This document shows, piece by piece, positions 24,965 to 39,615 of a stretch of 64,000 nucleotides of DNA (within the stretch, counting starts at the first letter, position 1; each line of letters begins with the position of its first letter). Under the pieces are notes generated by a model. It was not told the DNA's origin and made no database searches. It saw only the letters and a list, made by a program, of their open reading frames with translations. This DNA comes from Viridibacterium curvum (GTDB lineage Bacteria; Pseudomonadota; Gammaproteobacteria; Burkholderiales; Rhodocyclaceae): contig NZ_BAABLD010000008.1 in the NCBI RefSeq assembly GCF_039544165.1, positions 372,001 to 436,000 of the forward strand. The letters run 5' to 3'. The position numbers and the translations under genes were made by a program.

Positions 24965-26047
24965 TCAAGGGGCTTCCGGCAACACCTCCTGGCGCACCGC
25001 CAGGCGATCTCCGACCCACGCGGTCACAAGGGTATAGCCCAGCGCCAGGATCACCGGCCCGATGAACAGGCCAACCAGGCCGAAGCCCAGCAGACCACCG
25101 ATGACGCCGACGAGGATCAGCAACAGCGGCAGGTTGGCGCCGCGCTGGATCAGCACCGGGCGCAGCACATTGTCGAGGCTGATGGCGATCAGTCCCAGCA
25201 CACAGAGCACCACGCCCTGCCAGATCTGGCCAGTCCAGAACAACCACGCCACGGCGGGTCCGAGCACCAGCAGCGGCCCGAGCTGCGCGATGCACAGGAT
25301 CAGCGTCAGCGAGATCAGCGGCCCTGCAAACGGCACGCCCGCAATCAGCAGGCCGAGGCCGCCAACCAGCGTCTGCACCACGGCCGTCACCACGATACCC
25401 AGCGCCACCGCGCGCACCGACTTGCCGGCCAGATCCAGCAAGGCCACGCCACGCACGTCGGCCAACCGCATGGCCAGCGCGCGCAGAAAGGCTGCAGCCT
25501 CTTCGCCACGTGCATACAGCAGGGCTGCAATCAGCACGGTGATCGCGAAGTGCATCAGCAGCGCACCTGCGCTGCCGGCCTGCGCGATGAACCAGCTGCT
25601 CAGCTCCTTGCCGTGCGCGGCAATGCTCGCATTGAGGCGCCCACCCGCCAGCCAGTTGGTCCATTCGCGCGCCAGCGTCTCCCCCAGGTAGGGCAAGCCA
25701 GCGAGCCATTCCGGCGGCGTCTCCAGCCCGCCATCTCGCAGCGATGACACCCAGCTCACCACATCACTCGCGTTGTTGATGAGCGTCATGACCGACATCA
25801 GCAGCGGCAACACCACGCACAGCACCAGTCCCGTCGTCATCACGGCCACCGCCATCATGCGGCGTCCGCCCAGCCAGGTCTGCAGGCGCAGCATCAGCGG
25901 CCAGCTGGCCACAACAATCATCGTGCCCCACAGCAGCCCCGGCAGAAAAGGGCGCAGCACCCAGAAGCAGCCCACCAGCAGCAGGCCCAGCAAGCCGATG
26001 GCGATCAGGATGCGGGTCAGTTCGGACACCTTGGGGCTTTGCGTCAT
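24965..26047 (-). CDS. AI-2E family transporter (PerM/YdiK type)
   Basis: A 360-residue membrane protein of the AI-2 exporter superfamily. Features are two N-terminal helices, an extracytoplasmic amphipathic stretch (about residues 95-150), then a C-terminal bundle with GLLIAGVPFAGPLISLTLI and the family hallmark GVIGGLLGFGLVGLFIGPVILALGYTL. Members export small molecules or act as Na+/H+ antiporters; the substrate here is unknown. It converges with the TonB receptor and lies 32 bases after uvrA on the same strand. Confidence 0.85.
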   Translation of the reverse strand: MTQSPKVSELTRILIAIGLLGLLLVGCFWVLRPFLPGLLWGTMIVVASWPLMLRLQTWLGGRRMMAVAVMTTGLVLCVVLPLLMSVMTLINNASDVVSWVSSLRDGGLETPPEWLAGLPYLGETLAREWTNWLAGGRLNASIAAHGKELSSWFIAQAGSAGALLMHFAITVLIAALLYARGEEAAAFLRALAMRLADVRGVALLDLAGKSVRAVALGIVVTAVVQTLVGGLGLLIAGVPFAGPLISLTLILCIAQLGPLLVLGPAVAWLFWTGQIWQGVVLCVLGLIAISLDNVLRPVLIQRGANLPLLLILVGVIGGLLGFGLVGLFIGPVILALGYTLVTAWVGDRLAVRQEVLPEAP

Positions 26048-26079
26048 CGTGCTTGCTCCATCTGGAAGTTCGGCTGATT

Positions 26080-32028
<5,949 letters not shown>

Positions 32029-32093
32029 GGAGGCGGACCGGTGAGCTTGCTGCGCAGCCCGCAATTGTCTCAGGACACCTCGGCGCACGCACG

Positions 32094-32116
32094 AAAAAGG
32101 CGCCCTGGGGCGCCTT
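32094..32116 (-). terminator. Rho-independent terminator of the small lipoprotein gene
   Basis: Stem AAGGCGCC / GGCGCCTT (32097-32104 with 32109-32116), loop CTGG. The minus-strand transcript ends in a T-run, 19 bases after the lipoprotein stop. Confidence 0.88.
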
Positions 32117-32134
32117 CACTGCTGCCAGTTGCTG

Positions 32135-32416
32135 TCAGCGTGACTCGCTGTTCGAGACACCACCAGCCGGCTGACGACTGGCCTTGGCGATGTCCTGCGC
32201 AACCGACGTCACATCCTTCGCCGCGCTCTCGGCAACCTCTGCCTGCGCAGCCGACTGCACATCTTCAGCAGCAGCTTGCGAGAGATCCTTCTGGATCGAC
32301 GCAGCGGCACCCGGCACCATGCCGGTCGTGCTGTTCGCATAGTCCGACTCACGCGGCTCTTCCTGGCTGCAGGCGGTGAGAGAGATCAGGGCAGCGAGGC
32401 TGAGGATGCGGATCAT
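32135..32416 (-). CDS. Small lipoprotein, unknown function
   Basis: A 93-residue protein with a clear lipobox (LSLAALISLTAC, lipidated Cys at residue 16), so attached to the outer or inner membrane. The mature part is low-complexity and helical (repeated AAAxDVxSAAQAE-like segments) and ends in a hydrophilic tail. No family recognised. It has its own terminator at 32094-32116 and is followed by uvrA on the same strand. Confidence 0.75.
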   Translation of the reverse strand: MIRILSLAALISLTACSQEEPRESDYANSTTGMVPGAAASIQKDLSQAAAEDVQSAAQAEVAESAAKDVTSVAQDIAKASRQPAGGVSNSESR

Positions 32417-32555
32417 GGCAATAGCGAAACGAGTGAGGAAGAGTCGGGGGCGTTAAGCGTGAAACAGGGGCGGGAATGCGGTTTCTCTCTACTTGACGCA
32501 CAGCGGGGCTTGGCCTGGAATTGTCTCAGAATCATCCACACAAAAGGAGCCTCGC

Positions 32556-32792
32556 ATGGTGAACCTTCGGCACGCACTGACGCATGCACGTCGCGGAGAC
32601 TGGGAGGCTGCACACCGCATGGTGCAGGCAGACGATTCGATGCTCGGCGCCTGGTTCCACGGCATCCTGCACGCACAGGAAGGCGATCTCTCCAACGCCG
32701 AGTACTGGTACCAGCGCGCGCAACGCAGCTTCGCCTCGCGCGGCAACACACTGGAAGAACTGGAGCGCCTCGAGTCCGAACTGCTCGATTGA
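32556..32792 (+). CDS. Small cytoplasmic TPR-like protein, unknown function
   Basis: A 78-residue protein from ATG 32556 with a strong ribosome-binding site AAAGGAG at 32544-32550. The sequence suggests two to three helices in a tetratricopeptide-like arrangement (ARRGDWEAAHRMVQ, then HAQEGDLSNAEYWYQRAQR). Small proteins of this kind are common in betaproteobacteria with no known role. It stands alone with a terminator directly after it. Confidence 0.75.
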   Translation: MVNLRHALTHARRGDWEAAHRMVQADDSMLGAWFHGILHAQEGDLSNAEYWYQRAQRSFASRGNTLEELERLESELLD

Positions 32793-32799
32793 CGAAAAC

Positions 32800-32827
32800 A
32801 AAAAAGGAGCCCCAAAGCTCCTTTTTT
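32800..32827. terminator. Bidirectional rho-independent terminator
   Basis: An 11-base stem AAAAAAGGAGC / GCTCCTTTTTT with loop CCCAAA. T-runs occur on both strands, so it can end the small plus-strand gene and read-through from efp. Confidence 0.9.
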
Positions 32828-32828
32828 G

Positions 32829-32959
32829 TTGTCCGCAGAATCGTGCGGCGGATTGCGTAGCGAGCGGGTCAAGGCTGCGACGAGAAGCGGAGCTGTACTG
32901 GGGTACAGCGAGCATCGGAGTCGCAGGATTGCCCCGCGCATTAGCAAGACGCCGTGGGA
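32829..32959. other. Intergenic structured segment downstream of efp
   Basis: A 131-base stretch with a perfect hairpin GCTGTAC-TGGG-GTACAGC at 32892-32909 flanked by purine-rich direct motifs (GCGACGAGAAGCGGAG, GAGCATCGGAGTCGC). No gene is supported. It could be the 3' untranslated region of efp or a dispersed element. Confidence 0.4.
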
Positions 32960-33517
32960 TTACTTGACGCGGGCCTTGTACTCGTCGGTGCGCGTGTCGA
33001 TTTCGATCTTGTCACCGATTTCAACGAAGGCCGGCACCGGCAGTTCGAAGCCGGTGGCGAGGCGGGCCGGCTTCATGACCTTGCCCGAGGTGTCGCCCTT
33101 GACGGCGGGTTCGGTGTATTCGACGACGCGCACAACGCTGGTCGGCAGTTCAACCGAGATGGCCTTCTCGTTGTAGAACACGACTTCGCACTTGAGGCCG
33201 TCTTCGAGGTACTTGAGCGCGTCGGTCATGTTTTCGGCTTCGATTTCGTACTGGTTGTACTCTTCGTCCATGAACACGTACATCGGATCGGCAAAGTAGG
33301 AGTAGGTCACTTCCTTGCGATCGAGCTGGACGACTTCGAACTTGTCGTCAGCCTTGTAGACGCCTTCGGAACCGGCGCCGGAGAGCAGGTTCTTGAACTT
33401 CATCTTGACGACGGCAGCGTTGCGGCCACCCTTGGAGTATTCGGTCTTCTGCACGACGAGGGCGTCGGCGCCAACCATCACGACGTTACCGGAGCGGAGT
33501 TCTTGAGCGATTTTCAT
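32960..33517 (-). CDS. efp: Translation elongation factor P
   Basis: A 185-residue EF-P with the KOW-like N-domain and two OB domains. Residue 32 at the loop tip is Arg (YSKGGRN), the site that EarP rhamnosylates, rather than the Lys used by the EpmA system. EF-P relieves ribosome stalling at polyproline. The adjacent earP gene confirms the modification type. The C-terminal DGDKIEID-type motif (EIGDKIEIDTRTDEY) is present. Confidence 0.98.
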   Translation of the reverse strand: MKIAQELRSGNVVMVGADALVVQKTEYSKGGRNAAVVKMKFKNLLSGAGSEGVYKADDKFEVVQLDRKEVTYSYFADPMYVFMDEEYNQYEIEAENMTDALKYLEDGLKCEVVFYNEKAISVELPTSVVRVVEYTEPAVKGDTSGKVMKPARLATGFELPVPAFVEIGDKIEIDTRTDEYKARVK

Positions 33518-33570
33518 AGGAGCACCAAAGGTCTGGCGCGTATGGCGCCCGAGCGAGTTTGCAAAGCCCG

Positions 33571-34701
33571 CTATTCTAGCAATGGTTTACTAAAAATCAG
33601 CAACTTGGAGGCCAGATCGCCGTGTGAGGCCACACGTTCGGCCCATGTTTCGGCACGTTCCTTGAGCTCGGGCAAAGCCTGACGCAAGGCCGGCCAGGCG
33701 CCGGCGGCGTTCTGCTGTACGTCCCAGGCTTGCCAGAAATCGCGCAGCGGGCCTGCCGAAGCCCCGCCCGCGTAGCGATCGAGAAAGGCTGCCAGCTTGA
33801 TGCGGTGGGCGTCTTCGTCCTGCTGGTAGATGTGCCAGACGAAGGGTCGCTGCGCCCACTGGGCACGCACGAAGGAGTCTTCGCCACGCACGAAGTTGAG
33901 GTCGCAGGCCCACAGCAGGCGGTCATAGTCGTCCTGCGTGAGCCAGGGCAGTACGGTCAATTGCAGCGCGCCGCGCGCTACGACACTGCCCGGCGCCAGC
34001 GGCAGGCCGGCCCAGCGTTCCACCTGCGGCAGCACACGCCCCACCGGCACGGCGCAGAAAACGGGGGCGTCACCGCCGGCCCAGGCGTCGAGCAGACCGG
34101 CGACAGCCGCATTCTCGTAGGCGAACAGCGAGATGCGCAGCGCGTCCGGCTGCGGCGCGGCGCCCAAGCCCTGCCAGAACGCGGCCTGCGCGGCGGGTGA
34201 CGCCTGGAAAGCCCGCCGCGCGGCGTCCAGACCGTTCTCCTTGATTACGCCTCCCGTGGCCGGCGTGAAGCCCGGAAAGAAGAAGAACTTGCGCAGCCCG
34301 TTGGCCTGCGGCGACGGCAGGGCGTGGCAGCCCTCGACCCAGTCCTCGGCGCTGAGGTATTCGAGATTGATCCACAGTGGCGATGGACGCGCGGCGGCCA
34401 TGCGCTGCACGAAGGACGCAGGCGGATTGCAGGCAAAAGCCTCGATGACCAATCGCGCCGGCTTGGCCGGCTCCGCGTCCTCCCAGCTGCCAACCTTCAC
34501 CCCGTCGCAATGCGTGGCGCCGACCAGCGCAGGAACAATCGCTTCCAGCACTTCGCACCGGTCCACCCACAGACGCACGGCGCAACCGTGCTCGCGCGCC
34601 AGCTGGCGCGCGAGCCGCCAGCACACGCCGGCGTCGCCGAAGTTGTCGATGACGGCGCAGAAGAGGTCGATGGTGAGCGACGCAGTTGACGAGGGAGTCA
34701 T
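33571..34701 (-). CDS. earP: EF-P arginine-32 rhamnosyltransferase EarP
   Basis: A 376-residue GT-B-type glycosyltransferase. N-terminal FCAVIDNFGDAGVCWRLARQL near residues 14-34 is the EarP hallmark (Asp near 20 is catalytic in studied enzymes). The C-terminal domain has LNFVRGEDSFVRAQWAQRPFVWHIYQQDEDAH, which binds TDP-rhamnose. It transfers rhamnose to Arg32 of EF-P, encoded 53 bases downstream on the same strand. Confidence 0.96.
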   Translation of the reverse strand: MTPSSTASLTIDLFCAVIDNFGDAGVCWRLARQLAREHGCAVRLWVDRCEVLEAIVPALVGATHCDGVKVGSWEDAEPAKPARLVIEAFACNPPASFVQRMAAARPSPLWINLEYLSAEDWVEGCHALPSPQANGLRKFFFFPGFTPATGGVIKENGLDAARRAFQASPAAQAAFWQGLGAAPQPDALRISLFAYENAAVAGLLDAWAGGDAPVFCAVPVGRVLPQVERWAGLPLAPGSVVARGALQLTVLPWLTQDDYDRLLWACDLNFVRGEDSFVRAQWAQRPFVWHIYQQDEDAHRIKLAAFLDRYAGGASAGPLRDFWQAWDVQQNAAGAWPALRQALPELKERAETWAERVASHGDLASKLLIFSKPLLE

Positions 34702-34767
34702 AACACCAGTTTGGCGATTGGTCGGACGGATTTGCCGTCAGGGCGCTTGAGAACTTAGGATGCTGCC

Positions 34768-35985
34768 ATGCTGCCCTCCCGCCTGTCGCGCCATTTCGCG
34801 CCTTATTTCGCTCATATCCCGTTCCAGATCGTCTCCCTCATCACCGTCACACTGCTTGCTCACGTCACGCTATCTGGCGGACGCGTCGCGGCCTCGCTGT
34901 ATGCGCTGAAGCATGGTGGATCGGAAGCCTGGGCCGGCATAGCCTTCAGCGCCTTCGGCCTGATGCCTGTGCTGCTGTCGCTGCAGATGGGGCGCTGGAT
35001 CGACCGCGTCGGCACGCGCCGCGTCATGCGCATCTGCCAGTTGCTGATGATCTCGGGCCTCGTGCTGTCGGCCACCGTGCAGTCGCTGCCGACCATTCTC
35101 ATCACCGGCCTGCTCGCCGGCACCGGCTTCGCGGGCTACATGCTGGCAGCGAATGTCTGCGTGTCCTACATGGACTTCAAACACGAGGGCGACCGGGTCG
35201 GCATGCTCGCCTGGCTGCAGATGGGAAATTCGGTGTCATCGGTGCTGGGCCCGACCTTCGTTGGCATCCTCATCGACCACTCGGGCTACCGCATGGCCTT
35301 TGGCGCACTGGCCGCTGTCGTCGTGTGCAGCCTGCTGGCCGGCCTGCGCGCCAACCTGCCGGACGGCACGCGCGAGAGCAAGCCGAAGTCGAGCGAACCC
35401 AGCATTGCCCGCGCCGTCTTTCGTGATGCGCGCCTGCTGCGCATCTACCTCCTCGCCATGACCGTATCGCTGTCGTGGGACGCCTTCACCTTCATGGTGC
35501 CGGTGCTCGGTCAGACTCGCGGCTACTCGGCCACCACCATCGGCCTCGTGCTGTCGAGCTTCGCGGTGGGCACCTTCGCGATCCGCGCCCTGCTGCCCTG
35601 GCTGTCGCGCAGGATGGCCGAGTGGCGCATGCTGACCGTCTCCTTCGCACTGGCCGCCTGCGTGTTCTTCACCCTGCCGCTGGCCGACAATGCCCTGCTG
35701 CACGCCGCACTGGGCTTCGTCTTTGGCCTCGCGGCAGGCGTTGGCCAGCCCAACATCCTCGGCCTCATCTACCGCGCCATGCCGCCCGGCCGCGCCGGCG
35801 AGGGCGCCGGCCTGCGCGCCATGATGGGCAACATGATGGGGCTCACCGGCCCTTCGCTGTTCGGCGCCATCACCGCCCTGTTCGGCGCCGTCCCGGTGTT
35901 CATCATGGTCGGCGGCATCATGAGCGGTTCGTGCTGGCAGGCACGCCGCGGCGAACGCAGCGCTCAGGCCACCGCACCCGCCTGA
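34768..35985 (+). CDS. Major facilitator superfamily transporter
   Basis: A 405-residue protein with about 12 helices. The loop 2-3 motif GRWIDRVGTRRVMR near residues 73-86 is the MFS signature. It ends with a short hydrophilic tail. Substrate unknown; drug or metabolite efflux is possible. It is divergent from earP. Its last 22 bases overlap the end of guaD on the opposite strand, so the two genes are convergent and share coding sequence at their ends. Confidence 0.85.
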   Translation: MLPSRLSRHFAPYFAHIPFQIVSLITVTLLAHVTLSGGRVAASLYALKHGGSEAWAGIAFSAFGLMPVLLSLQMGRWIDRVGTRRVMRICQLLMISGLVLSATVQSLPTILITGLLAGTGFAGYMLAANVCVSYMDFKHEGDRVGMLAWLQMGNSVSSVLGPTFVGILIDHSGYRMAFGALAAVVVCSLLAGLRANLPDGTRESKPKSSEPSIARAVFRDARLLRIYLLAMTVSLSWDAFTFMVPVLGQTRGYSATTIGLVLSSFAVGTFAIRALLPWLSRRMAEWRMLTVSFALAACVFFTLPLADNALLHAALGFVFGLAAGVGQPNILGLIYRAMPPGRAGEGAGLRAMMGNMMGLTGPSLFGAITALFGAVPVFIMVGGIMSGSCWQARRGERSAQATAPA

Positions 35986-37298
35986 TACGCCGGCTCGCCC
36001 AGCACCCAGGTCGCCGCGACACAGCGCTCGTCGCCCAGCACCATCAGCGCAAAAAGTTGCTCGGTCAAAGCGTTGGCATGCGCAACGCGGAAAGCCAGTT
36101 CCGGGATTGCCTGCGTATCGAGCACAACGAAGTCCGCTTCCTTGCCGATCGCAAAGTTGCCAATGAAGCCCTCCAGCCCCAGCGCCTGCGCGCCTCCCAG
36201 CGTGGCGCCGTACCAGCTGCGCATCACGGGTGTGGGAGCCTGCAGCATCTGGCTGACTTCATAGCCCGCGCCCATGGTGCGCAGCATCGACAGGCTGGTG
36301 CCGCCCCCCACATCGCTCGCCAGGCCGACGGAGACGCCGGCCGCTGCCGTGCGGCGATAGTCGAAATGTCCGCTGCCGAGAAAACGGTTGGAAGTCGGGC
36401 AGAACGCGATGGTGGTCTGCGACGCGGCCAGCCGCGCCAGTTCGGCATCGGACAGATGGATGCCATGCCCATAGATGGCACGTGGTCCGAGCAGGCCGAA
36501 GCGGTCATACACATCGAGGTAGTGCGCGCTGTCCGGGAACAGCTCGCGCACGAACGCGATCTCGGCCAGGTTCTCGGACAGGTGTGACTGCACATGCAGA
36601 TCGGGTCGGCTGGCGTAGAGTTCGCCCGCCACCTGCAGCTGCGCCGGGGTCGAGGTGATCGCGAAGCGCGGTGTCACGCAATAGCGCAGCCGGCCTTTGC
36701 CGTGCCAGCGCTCGATCAGCGCACTGCAATCCCTGGCGCTGCTGTCGGCCGTGTCACGCAGGTTGTCCGGGCAATGGCGATCCATCATCACCTTGCCGCA
36801 CAGCATGCGCAGCCGCTTTGCCTCGGCGGCAGAAAAGAAGGCGTCGACCGAATGCGCGTGCACCGTGGCATACACCGAGGCCGTCGTCGTGCCGTGCGCC
36901 AGCAGACGATCGACAAAGAACTTCGCGGTGCGCTCCGCCACTGCGGGGTCGGCAAAGCTCGCTTCAGCGGGAAAGGTGTAGTCGTTGAGCCAGTCGAGCA
37001 ACTGGCGCCCATAAGAGCCCAGCACACGCATCTGCGGGTAGTGCACGTGGGTGTCGACAAAGCCCGGCACGATCAGCTTGCCGCGATGATCGATGAGGCG
37101 CGCGGTGTGGCGCGTGTGTTGTGGCAGCGCCGCGAGCACCTTGTCCCACTCGCCACAGTCGCGCACCACGCCGCCGTCGATCAGCAGCGCGCCGTCCTCG
37201 ATGTATTGCCAGCTCGCGGGATCGCTGTCTTCGCCGGGGTCTGCGAAGAAATGCAGGATGCGGCCGCGGACCAGGGTGGCGTGCACGTGCGGATTCAT
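35964..37298 (-). CDS. guaD: Guanine deaminase (amidohydrolase superfamily)
   Basis: A 444-residue amidohydrolase that converts guanine to xanthine and ammonia. The metal-binding PGFVDTHVHYPQ motif (HxH) is near residues 78-89; SHLSEN near 236-241 and the CPTSNRFLGSG and DVGGGTSLSM motifs near 300 and 330 identify the GuaD family. It ends the purine operon on the minus strand, 81 bases after the 8-oxoguanine deaminase gene. Its product xanthine is the substrate of XdhAB encoded upstream. Confidence 0.94.
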   Translation of the reverse strand: MNPHVHATLVRGRILHFFADPGEDSDPASWQYIEDGALLIDGGVVRDCGEWDKVLAALPQHTRHTARLIDHRGKLIVPGFVDTHVHYPQMRVLGSYGRQLLDWLNDYTFPAEASFADPAVAERTAKFFVDRLLAHGTTTASVYATVHAHSVDAFFSAAEAKRLRMLCGKVMMDRHCPDNLRDTADSSARDCSALIERWHGKGRLRYCVTPRFAITSTPAQLQVAGELYASRPDLHVQSHLSENLAEIAFVRELFPDSAHYLDVYDRFGLLGPRAIYGHGIHLSDAELARLAASQTTIAFCPTSNRFLGSGHFDYRRTAAAGVSVGLASDVGGGTSLSMLRTMGAGYEVSQMLQAPTPVMRSWYGATLGGAQALGLEGFIGNFAIGKEADFVVLDTQAIPELAFRVAHANALTEQLFALMVLGDERCVAATWVLGEPAYQAGAVA

Positions 37299-37379
37299 GG
37301 TGCGGCTCCTGTGGGCTATTGAATGGAACTTGTCTGGATATGGACGCTATGCAACAAGCCGGCGAGGCCAGGACACGAA

Positions 37380-38735
37380 CTAACCCGCAGCCAGCTGGCG
37401 CGCCAACACATCATGCTGCCGCAATACGGCCGGCAATTCCACTGTCTGCAGTTCGCCGTCGCGCACCACCGCCTTGCCGTTGATGACGGAAAGTTGCACA
37501 CGCGGTGGCGTGCCGAACACCAGCGCCGCCACGGGGTCATGCACGGCGCCACCGGCAAGACTCACGTCGTCCAGCCGGAACGCCACGCAATCCGCACTCA
37601 TGCCCGGTGCCAGCGCGCCGATGTCGTCGCGGCCCAGCACGCGTGCACCGCCCAGCGTAGCCAGTTCGAGCGCCTGGCGCGCACTCATTGCGGCAGGGCC
37701 GAAGCCGACACGTGCCAGCAGCATGGCCTGGCGCGCTTCGCCCAGCATGTGCGCGCCGTCATTCGAGGCACAACCATCCACGCCCAGACCGACCGGCACG
37801 CCTGCCGCATGCATCGCAGGGATCGGCGCGATGCCCGACGCAAGCCGCATGTTGGAACAGGGGCAATGCGCGACGCCCGTACCGGTGCGAGCAAAGAGGG
37901 CGATGCCGGCTGTGTCGAGCTGCACGCAGTGCGCGTGCCAGACATCGGCCCCGGTCCAGCCCAGCGACTCTGCGTATTCGGCCGGCGTCATGCCGAACTG
38001 TTCGCGGCTGTAGCTGACGTCCTTCACGTTCTCGGCCAGATGGGTGTGCAGGCGCACGCCGTAGCTGCGCGCCAGCACGGCGGATTCGCGCATCAGGTCG
38101 CGGCTCACCGAGAAGGGTGAACAGGGTGCGACTGCGACATGCAGCATGCTGTAACGCGTGGCATCGTGATACGTCTCGATGAGACGGCGCGTATCGCGCA
38201 GTATCGCCTCTTCGTCTTCCACCACACGGTCCGGCGGCAAGCCGCCCCTGGAACGGCCGACGCTCATGCTGCCGCGGCTCGCTGTGAAGCGCATGCCGAT
38301 CTGGCGCGCGGCTTCGATGCTGTCATCCAGCCGGCAACCATTCGGGTAGATGTAGAGATGATCTGACGACGTGGTGCAGCCCGAGAGGATCAGCTCGGCC
38401 ATCGCGGTGAGTGTGGAAACGCGGATCATCTCCGGCGTCAGCCCCGCCCAGATCGGGTAGAGCGCCGAGAGCCAGTCGAACAGCTCGGCGTCCTGCGCTG
38501 CAGGGACCGCGCGCGTGAGGCTCTGGTACATGTGGTGATGCGTGTTGATCAGCCCGGGCATCAGCACGTGGCCGGCGAGATCAATGACTTCATCGGCCTC
38601 CTGTGGCAAAGCCTCGCTGCTGCCCACAGCCTCGATCACCCCGTCGCGTATGAACACGCCACCCCCCGCGATCTCGCGGCGGCTGGCGTCCATGGTGACG
38701 AGCATGTCGGCGTTGCGTAACAGCAAGGTCGACAT
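37380..38735 (-). CDS. 8-oxoguanine deaminase (amidohydrolase superfamily)
   Basis: A 451-residue enzyme starting MSTLLLRNADMLVTMD at 38735, with GAGGAA 7-12 bases upstream. The metal site begins at NTHHHMYQSLTRAVPAAQDAELFDW, which is typical of 8-oxoguanine deaminases of the cog0402 group; HTHLAEN and GVDGCASND follow. The product would be urate. The start overlaps the ynfA stop by one base (TGATG). The longer upstream frame was rejected as it only reads across ynfA. Confidence 0.88.
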   Translation of the reverse strand: MSTLLLRNADMLVTMDASRREIAGGGVFIRDGVIEAVGSSEALPQEADEVIDLAGHVLMPGLINTHHHMYQSLTRAVPAAQDAELFDWLSALYPIWAGLTPEMIRVSTLTAMAELILSGCTTSSDHLYIYPNGCRLDDSIEAARQIGMRFTASRGSMSVGRSRGGLPPDRVVEDEEAILRDTRRLIETYHDATRYSMLHVAVAPCSPFSVSRDLMRESAVLARSYGVRLHTHLAENVKDVSYSREQFGMTPAEYAESLGWTGADVWHAHCVQLDTAGIALFARTGTGVAHCPCSNMRLASGIAPIPAMHAAGVPVGLGVDGCASNDGAHMLGEARQAMLLARVGFGPAAMSARQALELATLGGARVLGRDDIGALAPGMSADCVAFRLDDVSLAGGAVHDPVAALVFGTPPRVQLSVINGKAVVRDGELQTVELPAVLRQHDVLARQLAAG

Positions 38736-39067
38736 CAGGTGTTCCTCGGTGCAAACAGAATGATGGCCATGCCCAGCAACGCCACACCGCTGCCGACCAG
38801 ATCCCATTGGGTCGGGCGAATGCCATCGACCAGCCACAGCCACGCAAGCGCGACGCCGATATAGACACCACCGTAAGCTGCATAGACACGTCCGGCCGCC
38901 GTCGGGTGCAGGCTCAGCAGCCAGGCAAACAGCGCTAGGCTCAGCGCAGCGGGCAACAGCAGCCAGACACTTTTGTCCTGCCGCAGCACCAGCCAGGGCA
39001 GGTAACAGCCGACGATCTCGGCGAGGGCGGTGATGACGAAGAGTCCCAAGGTCTGCAGCAGGGTCAT
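38735..39067 (-). CDS. ynfA: YnfA family (UPF0060) small membrane protein
   Basis: A 110-residue protein with four membrane helices and the family pattern ALAEIVGCYLPWL near residues 15-27 and YAAYGGVYIGVALAWLW near 62-78. It belongs to the small multidrug resistance superfamily; substrate unknown, purine or ammonia-related efflux would be speculation. It overlaps the chlorite-dismutase-family gene upstream by 4 bases (ATGA) and the deaminase downstream by 1. Confidence 0.92.
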   Translation of the reverse strand: MTLLQTLGLFVITALAEIVGCYLPWLVLRQDKSVWLLLPAALSLALFAWLLSLHPTAAGRVYAAYGGVYIGVALAWLWLVDGIRPTQWDLVGSGVALLGMAIILFAPRNT

Positions 39068-39612
39068 GCACGCTCCAGCCGGATTTCAACTTCGCGTTCG
39101 ACGTAGCCCCACTCCGGCGTCGCGCGCAGGCGCGTGAGCAGACTGTCGAAGGCGGCCTCGTGCTCGGGCGCGAACTCGAACCAGGTCAGGAAATCGAAGG
39201 GACTCTCTTCAGGCAGATCGCGGCAATGGTGCAGACGCCGCGCAATCGGCGGCAGATACTCCATGCCGATGGCGTTGTGATGCGAAACGTCTTCGAAGAT
39301 CTGACGGCGCTCGTCCTGCGTCAGCGCCCACCAGGCCGCGTTCTTGCGGATCGGGATCAGCGCCGCGCGGCTAGCCTCGGGCCGCCCAAGACCCTGCTGC
39401 ACGGCGACCAGCTGCGTCTTCTCGCTGCGCTCGACGTAGCGTTCGTTGCTGGTCACACCGCGCAAGGCCCACACACTCGGCACATCCGGTGAGCCGGCAA
39501 CAAGCTCGATGTGTGAAACGTCCGGCAAGGTGTCGCCGCAGACGTGCACGATGCGCTGCACGCGCCACGGACCGCTCTGCTTGCCTAGAAACGAGTACAG
39601 CCTGGGGTTCAT
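39064..39612 (-). CDS. Chlorite dismutase family heme protein (clade-2-like)
   Basis: A 182-residue protein, the length of compact clade 2 chlorite dismutases. The candidate proximal heme ligand is His111 or His112 (DVSHHNAIGMEYLPPIARRL) and the candidate distal Arg is Arg131 (HHCRDL), followed by SPFDFLTWFEFAPEHEAAF, the family core. True chlorite dismutases split chlorite to chloride and O2; many short members have other or unknown roles. It is encoded inside the purine operon, 3 bases after a nucleoside ABC permease gene and overlapping ynfA, which is not a usual place for it. Confidence 0.8.
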   Translation of the reverse strand: MNPRLYSFLGKQSGPWRVQRIVHVCGDTLPDVSHIELVAGSPDVPSVWALRGVTSNERYVERSEKTQLVAVQQGLGRPEASRAALIPIRKNAAWWALTQDERRQIFEDVSHHNAIGMEYLPPIARRLHHCRDLPEESPFDFLTWFEFAPEHEAAFDSLLTRLRATPEWGYVEREVEIRLERA

Positions 39613-39615
39613 TGA

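Noticed and set aside
38736..39089. Longer start for the 8-oxoguanine deaminase
   Set aside because: The extra 118 residues read in another frame across ynfA; the Met at 38735 has a ribosome-binding site and matches family starts.
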